Counted from the first letter of the stretch, positions 1 to 11,899 are shown. The stretch is 16,964 nucleotides of DNA from Rubrobacter sp. (GCA_019247245.1 JAFAPF010000179.1:1-16964), one strand, 5' to 3'. Notes: generated by a model from the letters alone, not told the origin. Numbers and translations: made by a program.

Positions 1-551
1 TCTCGGTTTTGGAAGAGGGCAACGTCGTGAGGATTTCGGACAGGGGTCCGGGGATAGAGCAAAAAGAACGGGCGTTCGAGTTTGGTTTCTCCGGTGCTTC
101 GCCGGAGGCGGTTCGGGAGATACGGGGGGTTGGGGCGGGCTTGGGCATCGCTCGTGCGGCCGCCAAGAAAGTAGGGGGTACAGTCACCATAGAGGACAAT
201 ATCGGGGGCGGCACCGTGGCCACGGTCTCGGTGGATCAAACCTCCTTGCGCTCAAGGCCCGAACAGCAGCCGGCCATATCGTTAATGGCGCAGAGGAAGT
301 ATCCCGACGCTGTGCCCAAGATGAACATTTCCGAGAGACAGCAGAAGGTTTTGATAACGGTACTCGAGTGTGGGGAGGTGGGACCTTCAACGGTGGCCGA
401 AAAGCTAGAGATCAGCGTCAGCACCGCCTACCGGGACCTGTCGGTTCTCGAAGAGCACGGACTCGTCATCGGTACCGAGTCGGGGAAGCGAACTATCGCG
501 CCACTGGGTCGAGATGTAGTCGAGGCCCTTATCAAAGGCTGGGTAGGGTAG
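1..551 (+). CDS. HATPase_c domain fused to C-terminal winged-helix DNA-binding domain (5' truncated)
   Basis: The reading frame is open to the left edge (first full codon at 3), so the N-terminus lies outside the window; an internal TTG at 9 is unlikely to be the real start. The visible part begins in a GHKL/histidine-kinase-type ATPase fold: a G1 box (DRGPGI), an F-box-like FEFGFS and a G2 box (GVGAGLGIARAAAKKVGG) followed by a GGGTVATVSV strand. After a linker, roughly the last 75 residues form a winged helix (ISERQQKVLITVLE, then STVAEKLEISVSTAYRDLSV and a wing) like IclR/DeoR/MarR-type readers. I infer an ATP-binding signalling or anti-sigma-type regulator able to bind DNA. Whether a phosphoacceptor His exists upstream cannot be seen. 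Its stop is 3 nt before the dnaA ATG, so the two are probably cotranscribed. Family placement is certain only at domain level. Confidence 0.75.
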   Translation, partial: SVLEEGNVVRISDRGPGIEQKERAFEFGFSGASPEAVREIRGVGAGLGIARAAAKKVGGTVTIEDNIGGGTVATVSVDQTSLRSRPEQQPAISLMAQRKYPDAVPKMNISERQQKVLITVLECGEVGPSTVAEKLEISVSTAYRDLSVLEEHGLVIGTESGKRTIAPLGRDVVEALIKGWVG

Positions 552-554
552 CGA

Positions 555-1904
555 ATGCAGCGGTCGATTGAAGAGGTCTGGACGGAGGTGCTCGACCGCG
601 CCTCTGAGCACATAAAGCAGCCCTCCTTGCGAGTCTGGTTCGAGGGAACGAGGCCAATAGAGCTCTATGAGGGGCGGCTGGAGATTTCCGTACCCAACTC
701 CTTCGCCAAAGAGTACATTGAAAGCCGCTTTAAACTGGTTTTGGAGGAAGCGCTCAACTCGACCCTGGGTCGTGAGAATACGACCCTCGCGGTCAGCATC
801 GAGGGCGTTCAGGGACCGGACAGATGGAACGGCCGTGGCTCGAACGGCGCCGAGTTCGTCCGTAACATCCGTACGCCTCGCCCGTTCAAGGTTAAGTACA
901 CTTTCGACACCTTCGTCATCGGCGCTGGTAACCGGTTCGCCCACGCGGCAGCATTAGCGGTGTCCGAGACACCAGGTGTGGTCTATAACCCCCTTTTCAT
1001 CTACGGGGGAGTAGGCTTAGGAAAGACGCATCTGTTGCATGCCGTAGGTCAGTACGTCGAAGACCAGGACCCGAGCATGAAGGTCAAGTACGTGACCTGC
1101 GAGAACTTTACCAACGACTTCATCAACTCCGTGAGGGACAACGCCCCCCTAGGTTTCCAGAAGCGCTACCGGGAGAACGATGTCCTCCTCATTGACGATA
1201 TACATTTTCTGGAAGGGAAGGTTGAAACCCAAGAGGCGTTCTTCCACACCTTCAACGCCCTGTACGAGGAGAACAAGCAGATAGTCATAACCTCTGATAG
1301 GCACCCAAAGTATATACCAACCCTCGAAGATCGCCTGGTTTCCCGCTTCGAGTGGGGGCTCGTAACCGATATTCAGCCGCCCGATCTGGAGACCCGAATC
1401 GCGATCCTGCGCAAGAAGGCGCTCATGGACCAGCTGGAGGTTGACGATGAGGTCCTGACTTTTATAGCCTCCAAGGTCTCGACAAACATTCGGGAGCTAG
1501 AGGGCGCGCTGGTGCGCATACTGGCTTACGCTTCGCTCTACGGACGCACGGTAAGCGTGGACCTTTCGGAAGAAGTCTTAAAGGATATCCTGCCCGACGC
1601 AGCGTATCGCGAGATCCCGGTTGAACTCATCCAGCACGAAGTATGCCGTTACTTCGGTATCTCGAAGAGCGACCTCACGGGCGCTAGCCGCTCCAAAGCC
1701 TTCGCTTACCCTCGGCAGATCGCTATGTACCTCTGCCGGGAGCTTACCGACGAATCGCTCCCCAAAATCGGGCGTGCCTTCGGCGGCCGCGATCACTCTA
1801 CAGTCATGCACGCAACCGCCAAGATTTCTAACCTGATAAACAGCGACCGCGATGTCTTTAGCCAGATCCATGAGATCACCTACCACATTAAAAGCAAACG
1901 CTGA
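555..1904 (+). CDS. dnaA: Chromosomal replication initiator DnaA
   Basis: 449 residues, normal length for DnaA with a short domain II. Domain I covers about residues 1-85 and a short linker follows to about 105. The AAA+ domain III has Walker A GGVGLGKT at 151-158, Walker B LLIDDI at 211-216, sensor I VITSDRHP at 244-251 and an arginine-finger segment SRFEWGL around 263-269. Domain IV at the C-terminus carries the DnaA signature GGRDHSTVMHA at 410-420, which contacts the minor and major grooves of DnaA boxes. The ATG at 555 gives the expected N-terminus; the preceding gene ends at 551. DnaA-ATP binds the boxes lying immediately downstream and opens the AT-rich stretch before dnaN. A promoter is not obvious in the 3-nt gap, so dnaA is read either through or from inside the upstream gene. 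All key motifs are intact. Confidence 0.98.
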   Translation: MQRSIEEVWTEVLDRASEHIKQPSLRVWFEGTRPIELYEGRLEISVPNSFAKEYIESRFKLVLEEALNSTLGRENTTLAVSIEGVQGPDRWNGRGSNGAEFVRNIRTPRPFKVKYTFDTFVIGAGNRFAHAAALAVSETPGVVYNPLFIYGGVGLGKTHLLHAVGQYVEDQDPSMKVKYVTCENFTNDFINSVRDNAPLGFQKRYRENDVLLIDDIHFLEGKVETQEAFFHTFNALYEENKQIVITSDRHPKYIPTLEDRLVSRFEWGLVTDIQPPDLETRIAILRKKALMDQLEVDDEVLTFIASKVSTNIRELEGALVRILAYASLYGRTVSVDLSEEVLKDILPDAAYREIPVELIQHEVCRYFGISKSDLTGASRSKAFAYPRQIAMYLCRELTDESLPKIGRAFGGRDHSTVMHATAKISNLINSDRDVFSQIHEITYHIKSKR

Positions 1905-2062
1905 AAAATCTTCCCCCTTCCCTGTAGGGAAGGGAATTTGTAACAACCTATAAGCATACTTGGTAAAAGTTATCCACATTTCTTCCACAAGCTTCGCCTC
2001 CGCTGTGGACAACATTCTCTTTTTGGGAGCTAAAGCTCGCAGACTTATCCGCAAGATCTCAT

Positions 2063-2089
2063 ACTTATCCACAGATACTGTGGATAAGT
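2063..2089. repeat. Perfect palindrome of two converging DnaA boxes
   Basis: Two 12-nt arms, ACTTATCCACAG (2063-2074) and CTGTGGATAAGT (2078-2089), are exact reverse complements separated by ATA. The boxes face inward. It can bind two DnaA molecules in head-to-head geometry or extrude as a hairpin. Confidence 0.9.
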
Positions 2090-2237
2090 TCTCTACCCTG
2101 TGGATAATTTTCCAGGGCGGTACTGTAAATTAGATGTTTTATGCCGCTTCAACGAGACGTTCTGTGGATAAACCTGTGGATAACAGGGGTTGAAGCTGTG
2201 GATAAAGTTGTGGAGAATTATGTGGATAACTTAGGGC

Positions 2238-2263
2238 TGTGGATAACTCGCGAGTTATCCACA
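2238..2263. repeat. Perfect 26-bp palindrome of two diverging DnaA boxes
   Basis: TGTGGATAACTCG (2238-2250) is followed directly, with no spacer, by its exact reverse complement CGAGTTATCCACA (2251-2263). The boxes are in the opposite polarity to the 2063-2089 palindrome. It marks the switch in box orientation within oriC. Confidence 0.92.
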
Positions 2264-2370
2264 TTTGTTCCACAGGAATCTGCTGCTTATCCACAATTTT
2301 ATCCACAGCTTCAAGAGTAATGTTTCAGCTTAGGTAAGGGTAATCAGGGTAGTTTTCCACATATCCACAG

Positions 2371-2421
2371 GCCCTATTATTAATATTATTATAAGACATA
2401 TAGATTTAATAATAATAGTAG
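2371..2421. other. AT-rich DNA unwinding element of oriC
   Basis: Immediately after the last DnaA boxes the sequence becomes almost pure A/T in runs such as CTATTATTAATATTATTAT and TTAATAATAATAGTAG. The TAA/TAG triplet periodicity at about 2407-2420 recalls the DnaA-trio elements described beside bacterial origins. I infer that this is where the duplex melts. The same stretch could also hold the dnaN promoter, since several TATTAT/TATAAG hexamers are present; the two roles cannot be separated by eye. Confidence 0.75.
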
Positions 2422-2435
2422 AGGAAGGATGGAGA

Positions 2436-3569
2436 GTGATGAGGGCTGTTTGTAACACGGACCAGTTTGGCGGGAAGCTTGCCTTGGTTTCGCGAGGAGT
2501 GTCGGCGCGTTCGACCATCCAACTCCTCGGAGGAATCCTGTTGGAAGCTGAGGAGGAGAGGGTGAGACTCTCAGCCACAGACATGGAGATTTCGATTCAA
2601 ACCTCTTCCCCTGCCCGCGTCGAGAAGGGGGGGAGGGTGGTAATTCCGGCTCGCATCTTCAATGATGTAGTGCGCTCTTTGAGCAGTGCAGAGATCGTCC
2701 TTGAGGTGGGTCTCTCGGAAGGAGTAGTACGGCTATCGGCACGGGAGAACGAGTACCACATTCGGACGTACGCGGCCGAAGATTTCCCACGTCTACCGCA
2801 GTTCGACGAGGTGGGAGCCTTCAAGATGAGTGGTGAGGCGCTCGTCGAGACCGTCGAGAAAGTTTCACGGTCTTACTCTAGAGATGAGACGCGACCAGTT
2901 TTGACGGGGATCCTAATCTCCTTCGAGGATTCGCGTGTCAGGATGGTGACGACGGACTCTTATCGCCTCAGCGTCAAGGAGACCGAGCTCACTACCACGT
3001 TCGAGGGCTCGCGGGAGGCTATAATCCCTGCTCGGGCGATGCAGGAGGTGAGCCGCGTATTCTCAGGGTCTGACGAGGAGCAGGTCGAGGTAGCACTCTC
3101 GGAGAATCAGGCGCTGTTCAGGATCGGGGACGTCCTCTTCGCCACAAGGCTCATCGAAGGTAACTTCCCCGAGTACAGGCGCTTGTTACCCGCTACCTAT
3201 GAGCGTGAGATCTCTATTCGACGGGAGGATTTGATCGACTCTTTGCGTCGCGTGAACCTCTTCGCTCAGCGTCAGACGCCACCGGTTCCGGTCAGCTTGG
3301 CCTTCTCCAAGGATACTGTCGAGATAATGGTGAGAAGCGGAGAGGTGGGGGAAGCACGAGAAAGGTTGCCCGCCACCAGTGAGGATAACTTCCACATTTC
3401 TTTCAACCCTAGCTACCTCTTGGATGGCGTCTCAGCAGTGGATACGGACAACGTCGTCTTCAGGCTCAACGAATCCCTCAAGCCTGGGCTGATAGTGCCG
3501 GAAACTGAGGGAGAGAAGCCGGATTTTTTGTACCTGATCATGCCGATGCGCGATCCACTACAAGGCTAG
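2436..3569 (+). CDS. dnaN: DNA polymerase III beta subunit (sliding clamp)
   Basis: 377 residues, typical of DnaN. The protein is a three-domain head-to-tail clamp protomer that dimerises round DNA and tethers polymerase III and other clamp users. Visible family features include the N-terminal STIQLLGGILLEAE...LSATDMEI segment, a middle PVLTGILISFEDSRVRMVTTDSYRL segment and the C-terminal LIMPMR motif at about 367-372, which lines the partner-binding groove. The GTG at 2436 lies 7 nt after the ribosome-binding site GAGGAAGG (2421-2428); the ATG at 2439 is the alternative and would remove one residue. It follows oriC and probably starts the dnaN-S4-recF transcription unit, since the next genes are spaced 6 nt apart and overlap by 4 nt. 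After the LIMPMR groove motif, only DPLQG follows at the C-terminus. Confidence 0.97.
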   Translation: MMRAVCNTDQFGGKLALVSRGVSARSTIQLLGGILLEAEEERVRLSATDMEISIQTSSPARVEKGGRVVIPARIFNDVVRSLSSAEIVLEVGLSEGVVRLSARENEYHIRTYAAEDFPRLPQFDEVGAFKMSGEALVETVEKVSRSYSRDETRPVLTGILISFEDSRVRMVTTDSYRLSVKETELTTTFEGSREAIIPARAMQEVSRVFSGSDEEQVEVALSENQALFRIGDVLFATRLIEGNFPEYRRLLPATYEREISIRREDLIDSLRRVNLFAQRQTPPVPVSLAFSKDTVEIMVRSGEVGEARERLPATSEDNFHISFNPSYLLDGVSAVDTDNVVFRLNESLKPGLIVPETEGEKPDFLYLIMPMRDPLQG

Positions 3570-3575
3570 AGGATC

Positions 3576-3770
3576 TTGCGACTATCCTCCGATATAACCC
3601 TCGGCCAGGCTCTCAAGGCCGAGAACGTCGTCGGGACCGGCGGGGAGGCAAAGATCCTTATCCAAGCCGGTGAGGTCAGGGTCAACGGCGAGGTCGAAAT
3701 CCGCCGTGGTCGCAAGCTGCGTGAGGGCGACGTCATCGAGGTGGGAGAGGAGAGGCTAGAGATCCGGTGA
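3576..3770 (+). CDS. S4-domain RNA-binding protein, YaaA/RlbA family
   Basis: A 64-residue protein consisting essentially of one S4 RNA-binding domain: ITLGQALKAENVVGTGGEAK, then ILIQAGEVRVNGEVEIRRGRKL and REGDVIEVGEERLEI. This matches the small S4 protein encoded between dnaN and recF in many Firmicutes (YaaA/RlbA, thought to act on ribosomes). It starts at TTG 3576, the first usual start codon after the dnaN stop in the same frame. The AGAGGA at 3568-3573 is close (2 nt), so initiation may rely on coupling to dnaN termination. Its TGA overlaps the recF GTG (GTGA at 3767-3770). The family is confident; the exact RNA target is unknown. Confidence 0.88.
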   Translation: MRLSSDITLGQALKAENVVGTGGEAKILIQAGEVRVNGEVEIRRGRKLREGDVIEVGEERLEIR

Positions 3771-4861
3771 GCTCCTATCTGCGCGCTTTGAGGCTTATCA
3801 ACTTCCGCAACTATGCCGATGCCGCCGTGCTCTTTGCCCCGGGCCTCAACGTTGTGGTTGGTAACAATGCCCAGGGCAAGACGAACCTCCTCGAAGCCGT
3901 AGCCTTCACCGTCACCGGCTCGACACCTCGCACCCCCAACGATTCGGAGGTCGTCCGCTGGGGCCAAGACTTCGCTCGCACCGAGATGCGCGTGAACCTG
4001 AATGGCCACGGGGAACGCAAAATAGCTGTCGGCTACGCACCAGGGCAGAAGAAGCGCCTCACCGTGGACGATGTCCCCGCAACCTCTGTGGCGGCCTATG
4101 GCGCTGGCGGCGCGGGAGTGAGGGTCGTCACCTTCTTTCCGGACGACATCCGCGTGGTCAAGGGCGCTCCTGCCGACCGCCGAGAGTTCCTCGATGGACT
4201 ACTCTCCTCGCTACGCCCGGCTTACGCTCGCGCTGTTACGGAGTACGCGCGCGCCGTCCAGCAACGCAACCAGCTTCTCAGGCGCATCCGGGACGGCTTC
4301 TCCTCTGAGAGGACACTCTCGACCTGGGACCGGAAGGTCGTACAGCTCGGCAAAGAGATCCTCGAAGGCCGCACTGCGGCGATCGCTCCCTTGGCTTCAC
4401 TCTTCGGAGAAGCCGTAGGGGCACTGTACGGGCCCGAGAAGGCCGGATTGCAGTATTACCATAGTGCTCCCCTCGACGGGTACCCGGAGGCGCTCAGAGA
4501 GGCATACAACGTCGATATAGAGCGCGGGAGTACTTCGGTTGGGCCGCATCGAGACGACTTCGCGGTGCTACTTGGCGGGGTGAGTGTGACCACATACGGG
4601 TCTCAGGGCCAGCAACGGCTGACGACGTTGGCCCTGAAGTTCGCGGCGAGGGATTACCTGCGCACCAAGACCGGACATGACCCGATCCTGCTCTTCGACG
4701 ACGTGATGAGCGAACTTGACGAGCGTCGGAGGGGGGATCTGGCCGAGTACTTTTTGGAGAGCACTCAGGCTGTTATCTCTACGACGAACCTCGAATACTT
4801 CGAGGGTGCGATACTCGAACGGGCGAGGATTGTACGCATATCTGGGGGCTCTATAACTTGA
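3767..4861 (+). CDS. recF: DNA replication and repair protein RecF
   Basis: 364 residues, the usual RecF length. RecF is an SMC-like ATPase that with RecO and RecR loads RecA at single-strand gaps. Walker A is GNNAQGKT at 33-40, the conserved TFFPDDIRVVKGAPADRR segment lies at about 122-139, the PHRDD element at 260-264, the ABC signature-like SQGQQR at 279-284, and Walker B ILLFDDVMSELD at 307-318, followed by the TTN of the D-loop/H-loop region. The GTG start at 3767 overlaps the S4 gene stop by 4 nt, indicating translational coupling. No dciA/DUF721-type gene follows; instead there are 184 non-coding nt before gyrB. Confidence 0.97.
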   Translation: MSSYLRALRLINFRNYADAAVLFAPGLNVVVGNNAQGKTNLLEAVAFTVTGSTPRTPNDSEVVRWGQDFARTEMRVNLNGHGERKIAVGYAPGQKKRLTVDDVPATSVAAYGAGGAGVRVVTFFPDDIRVVKGAPADRREFLDGLLSSLRPAYARAVTEYARAVQQRNQLLRRIRDGFSSERTLSTWDRKVVQLGKEILEGRTAAIAPLASLFGEAVGALYGPEKAGLQYYHSAPLDGYPEALREAYNVDIERGSTSVGPHRDDFAVLLGGVSVTTYGSQGQQRLTTLALKFAARDYLRTKTGHDPILLFDDVMSELDERRRGDLAEYFLESTQAVISTTNLEYFEGAILERARIVRISGGSIT

Positions 4862-4938
4862 GAATACCAGGAGTCGCGCAGGAGCCTACCGAGGTTTGCT
4901 GACCGGCTTATTTAAGCCATAAACGCGGGCATTCCGGG

Positions 4939-4967
4939 TTTAGAAACCATACAGAATATGTTAGAAT
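4939..4967 (+). promoter_or_regulatory. Candidate sigma-A-type promoter for gyrB-gyrA
   Basis: In the 184-nt recF-gyrB gap a -10-like TAGAAT (4962-4967, one mismatch to TATAAT) sits 17 nt after TTTAGA (4939-4944, four of six to TTGACA). A dyad GGCTTA/TAAGCC (4905-4910 and 4913-4918) lies just upstream. This would give a leader of about 70 nt to the gyrB start. The prediction is by eye only. Confidence 0.4.
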
Positions 4968-5030
4968 CTACGGGTGCTGAGATACCTAGAAAAGTTAGTC
5001 CCAGCGGAGGCGCTGGTCACGCTCTAGTAA

Positions 5031-9511
<4,481 letters not shown>

Positions 9512-9519
<8 letters not shown>

Positions 9520-9934
9520 CGATAGGACTTGCAAGGGTGTGGTCGAGTGCACGGCTCTGGTCTTAGCAGAGAGCTGCAGTGAGTTCGATGGCCGGATCAC
9601 CCTCTTCGGGGTGCTCGATGAGCTCAGACCCGATGTAGGCGACGAAGAGTTCTACTTCGTCGTCTACGCCAAGTTCGAGGGGTGTGAGCACGTGGCCGAG
9701 GGGGAGCGCCGGGCCAGGATCTTGATCACCGATGAGGATGGCGAAGTGCTTGAGGAATCTGCCGAGTTCTCTGTCTCACTGAGTGGTGAAGAGGGACCCG
9801 CGACCATGGTGGCAGCCTTCAATCTTCAGAAGGACTTCGACGTCGAAGAAAGACTACTGTGGATAGAGGCCGAACTCGACGAAGAGACCCTTGCCCAGAC
9901 TGCGATACCGCTGCGCGAGCGGTACAACGTGTGA
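9512..9934 (+). CDS. DUF6941-like small protein
   Basis: 140 residues from TTG 9512. The protein is soluble, acidic and predicted to be rich in beta strands: an N-terminal [28 protein letters not shown] strand pair, a central [11 protein letters not shown] strand, then [18 protein letters not shown] and a C-terminal [11 protein letters not shown]. The pattern (a short statement that a query/attribute is defined, a central DEDG turn, then paired strands ending in IPLR) resembles the uncharacterised DUF6941 family; that is from memory and should be treated as tentative. The TTG start lies 6 nt after AGG in TGAGGTGG and overlaps the gyrA stop by 8 nt; a GTG at 9539 is the alternative. An upstream extension to 9413 would run inside gyrA and is not supported. 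No function is known; the context suggests cotranscription with gyrase and the NYN gene 10 nt downstream. Confidence 0.7.
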
Positions 9935-9944
9935 TGGGACGTTC

Positions 9945-11135
9945 ATGACCGAAGATCTAGCGATCTTTATAGACTGGGAGAACATCTACATCTCCACGGT
10001 CACCGAGTACGGGGCGAAGCCCAACGTCTCGGCTATCCTGGAGAAGGCCCGCGAGTACGGGCGCATCGTCTCCGCGATGGCTTACGCTGACTGGACCGAT
10101 GGCGACTTTCGCGACGCACCGCCGACGCTCTACTCTAATGGCATCTCCCCACGTTATATCTCCGCCCGGTATTTCCCCGGTGGCCGTTCCCAGAAGCGCC
10201 GGACGAACTCGATAGACGTCATGCTGGCGGTGGAATGCTCAGACTTTTTACATACCCATCCGCAGGTGGATACCTACGTTCTGGTAACCGGTGACGGCGA
10301 CTTCATCCCGCTCGTGAACCTCTTACGGAGCCGAGGCAAGAGAGTTGTGGTGATCGGGGTCTCCGAGGCTACCTCCTATCATCTGATCGAGACAGCCGAC
10401 CACTTCATCTCCTATTCTTCGTTGCTTGAGGAGGAGCGTGCGGTTCGCGCCCATGATAAGGAGTTGAAGAAAGAGACGGCCGACCCGTACAGGGAGCTCG
10501 TCCGGGCCGTTGAGGTCCTGAAGCAGAGCGGTAAGACGCGGGTCCTTGGGCAGGTCAAGCAGCAAATGATTGTGCAGCTCGGCTCGTTTGACGAGCGTAA
10601 CGAGGGATTCAGGAAGTTTAAGGACTTCGTGGTCGAGGCGGAGCGTCGTGGGCTCGTGAACACGGTCGACCAGGATTTGGAGTTGCACGTCTACCTTCCG
10701 GACGAGGAAGTCCCTGAAACCTCCGAGTCCGACTTAGCTGTCGAGGACCCGAAAGACGCCGTGGCCCTGTCGACCGAACGGCCCCAGGGGGACGGAGCTG
10801 TGGAACCAGCGGAGCTGCCGGCGATACAGGACTTCGACCTCGTCGAGGACCTAACGTCCTACGAGTTGGAAACCATATGTAAGACCATTGCGAGCCTGCA
10901 AGACCCGGCGTCATCCGTCGAGATCTTCGGAGGCATCCGCGACCTGGAGGAGCGCGGAGAGCTTGAGCTGACGCAGGAGGAGATCAAGGAGGTCATAGAG
11001 GCCATGCTCAACGCTGGCTACCTCACGCCCGTCAGCACCAAACCTTATAAAGAAGCCAAGGCCAACATAACCTTTTACACGCTCGACCGTGGCCATAAAG
11101 AGGTTCAGGCTATCCTTGAGATCCAAGCCTCCTAG
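9945..11135 (+). CDS. NYN-domain ribonuclease-like protein with OST-HTH (LOTUS) domain
   Basis: 396 residues from ATG 9945. The N-terminal NYN/PIN-like domain (about 5-155) has the expected acidic cluster: D10 in IFIDWENI, D91 in NSIDVMLAVEC, and D117/D119 in VLVTGDGDFIPLVN. These carboxylates coordinate metal for RNA cleavage in the family. An OST-HTH/LOTUS-like winged helix follows at about 180-251 (PYRELVRAVEVLKQSG...LGSFDERNEGFRKFKDFVVEAERRGLV). A low-complexity acidic linker (about 252-310) leads to a second wHTH-like segment (about 318-396). The combination is that of LabA-like/Limkain-type RNA-binding nucleases; substrates are unknown. The upstream extension to 9891 lies inside the preceding gene and is rejected. 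Spacing to the DUF6941-like gene is 10 nt, so an operon with gyrBA is likely. Its TAG shares CTAG with the opposing gene's stop. Confidence 0.85.
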   Translation: MTEDLAIFIDWENIYISTVTEYGAKPNVSAILEKAREYGRIVSAMAYADWTDGDFRDAPPTLYSNGISPRYISARYFPGGRSQKRRTNSIDVMLAVECSDFLHTHPQVDTYVLVTGDGDFIPLVNLLRSRGKRVVVIGVSEATSYHLIETADHFISYSSLLEEERAVRAHDKELKKETADPYRELVRAVEVLKQSGKTRVLGQVKQQMIVQLGSFDERNEGFRKFKDFVVEAERRGLVNTVDQDLELHVYLPDEEVPETSESDLAVEDPKDAVALSTERPQGDGAVEPAELPAIQDFDLVEDLTSYELETICKTIASLQDPASSVEIFGGIRDLEERGELELTQEEIKEVIEAMLNAGYLTPVSTKPYKEAKANITFYTLDRGHKEVQAILEIQAS

Positions 11136-11422
11136 TGGGCCAGCTTGTAGACGGTCAGCGCTGCTAAGAGGAGTGCGGCCGCGATCTGGACGAGCGAGAT
11201 CATGATGATCTGGGCCGTCTGGAGCACGGAGGCGCTACGCAGCAACAATTGCGCGGCGACGATTCCACTGAAACCTATCACCAAGACCAAGGTGGCTTTG
11301 AACCTATAGCTCTTCCCCCGCTCCTTCAAAAGCACCAACCCCATAAGGGCCGGCACGTAGAAGGCGAGGGTCAGGGGCACGAGACGCAGTATCTCAACCG
11401 TGAAGCCGATAAAAGTGTCCAT
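11132..11422 (-). CDS. Small three-helix membrane protein, unknown function
   Basis: 96 residues with three predicted transmembrane helices at about 8-32 (VEILRLVPLTLAFYVPALMG), 42-62 (FKATLVLVIGFSGIVAAQLLL) minus flanks, and 69-93 (TAQIIMISLVQIAAALLLAA). The loop between helices 1 and 2 is basic (KERGKSYR), suggesting it faces the cytoplasm. ATG 11422 is preceded by AGG in TAGGTTT. The gene converges on the NYN gene and their stop codons overlap by three bases, so neither has room for its own terminator between the stops. I do not recognise the family. Confidence 0.7.
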   Translation of the reverse strand: MDTFIGFTVEILRLVPLTLAFYVPALMGLVLLKERGKSYRFKATLVLVIGFSGIVAAQLLLRSASVLQTAQIIMISLVQIAAALLLAALTVYKLAH

Positions 11423-11514
11423 AAACCTAGTCTACTACGAACCCCGTGCCGCTCTGGAAATCTGTTCACCAGATACGTAAGATGCCTTTGTACGACAAGA
11501 GGTTGGGAGGCGGC

Positions 11515-11886
11515 GTGGGCATAAACCAGAGAGTCTCGCTCAGGAAATTCGTAGACGACGTGAAGTGCTGGGTAGACGAGGGCAAAAGCGATGAATGGAT
11601 CGCAAGCGCTCTAGGGACGAGCGCCTCCAGCGTGCAGTCCTTCCGATCCCGCAACAGCATCTACCGCAAGGACTTGCGCGACCCGCTCGCTGACCCTACC
11701 GACTACGAGGCTTACGAAGGGGTCCTTGAGCCCGATGGAGGCCCCGAGGGGACACCGGGGGCCTGGTTCGATCCGGCGGTCTCGGATAGCCTGCGCTGGC
11801 AGAGCTGCTGGAGCCGGGTCGGCAAGGTCGAGATACGCCTGAGCCCCACGAAGATCGTACTCGTCGAGCGCGATGCAGCGGTATAA
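11515..11886 (+). CDS. Putative HTH-containing protein, unknown family
   Basis: About 123 residues from GTG 11515, which has GGGAGG at 11505-11510 (spacing 4). Starts at ATG 11482 and at 11446 are also in frame; the extra residues look unlike a protein N-terminus, and that choice is uncertain. The first half reads as a helix-turn-helix-like unit: LRKFVDDVKCWVDEGKSDEW, then IASALGTSASSVQSFRSRNS, as in small DNA- or RNA-binding regulators. The middle is Pro/Gly/Asp-rich and the end has WQSCWSRVGKVEIRLSPTKI, a beta-rich segment. The stop codon TAA lies within the -10 box of the rnpB promoter, so the gene and the rnpB promoter overlap. Function unknown. Confidence 0.6.
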   Translation: MGINQRVSLRKFVDDVKCWVDEGKSDEWIASALGTSASSVQSFRSRNSIYRKDLRDPLADPTDYEAYEGVLEPDGGPEGTPGAWFDPAVSDSLRWQSCWSRVGKVEIRLSPTKIVLVERDAAV

Positions 11887-11887
11887 T
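11882..11887 (+). promoter_or_regulatory. -10 box of the rnpB promoter
   Basis: A perfect TATAAT lies 13 nt before the first base of the P1 helix of RNase P RNA, as expected for a stable-RNA promoter. No good -35 hexamer is visible 16-18 nt upstream (the region reads TACTCGTC). The TAA in it is the stop codon of the preceding gene. Confidence 0.7.
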
Positions 11888-11899
11888 ATATGCCTCGAG

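Larger units (their letters stand above)
1905..2435. other. oriC: Chromosomal replication origin oriC (DnaA-box cluster)
   Basis: The 531-nt gap between dnaA and dnaN is packed with DnaA boxes. Perfect TTATCCACA copies on the plus strand start at 1970, 2065, 2255, 2287 and 2299. Perfect copies on the minus strand (TGTGGATAA on plus) start at 2079, 2099, 2163, 2175, 2197, 2221 and 2238. Near matches start at 2004 (TGTGGACAA), 2045 (TTATCCGCA), 2209 (TGTGGAGAA), 2353 (TTTTCCACA) and 2361 (ATATCCACA). A box-free stretch lies at 2108-2162. Most right-half boxes up to 2246 point one way, and those from 2255 onward point the other way toward the AT-rich segment. The location between dnaA and dnaN is the commonest bacterial oriC position. 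No ORF competes here. Confidence 0.95.

Noticed and set aside
405..944. Minus-strand 179-codon frame across the dnaA start
   Set aside because: It is a shadow of dnaA and the upstream gene in GC-rich DNA; no family motifs.
1578..2072. Minus-strand 164-codon frame over the dnaA 3' end and oriC
   Set aside because: It overlaps the conserved DnaA domain IV and the DnaA boxes; no recognisable protein.
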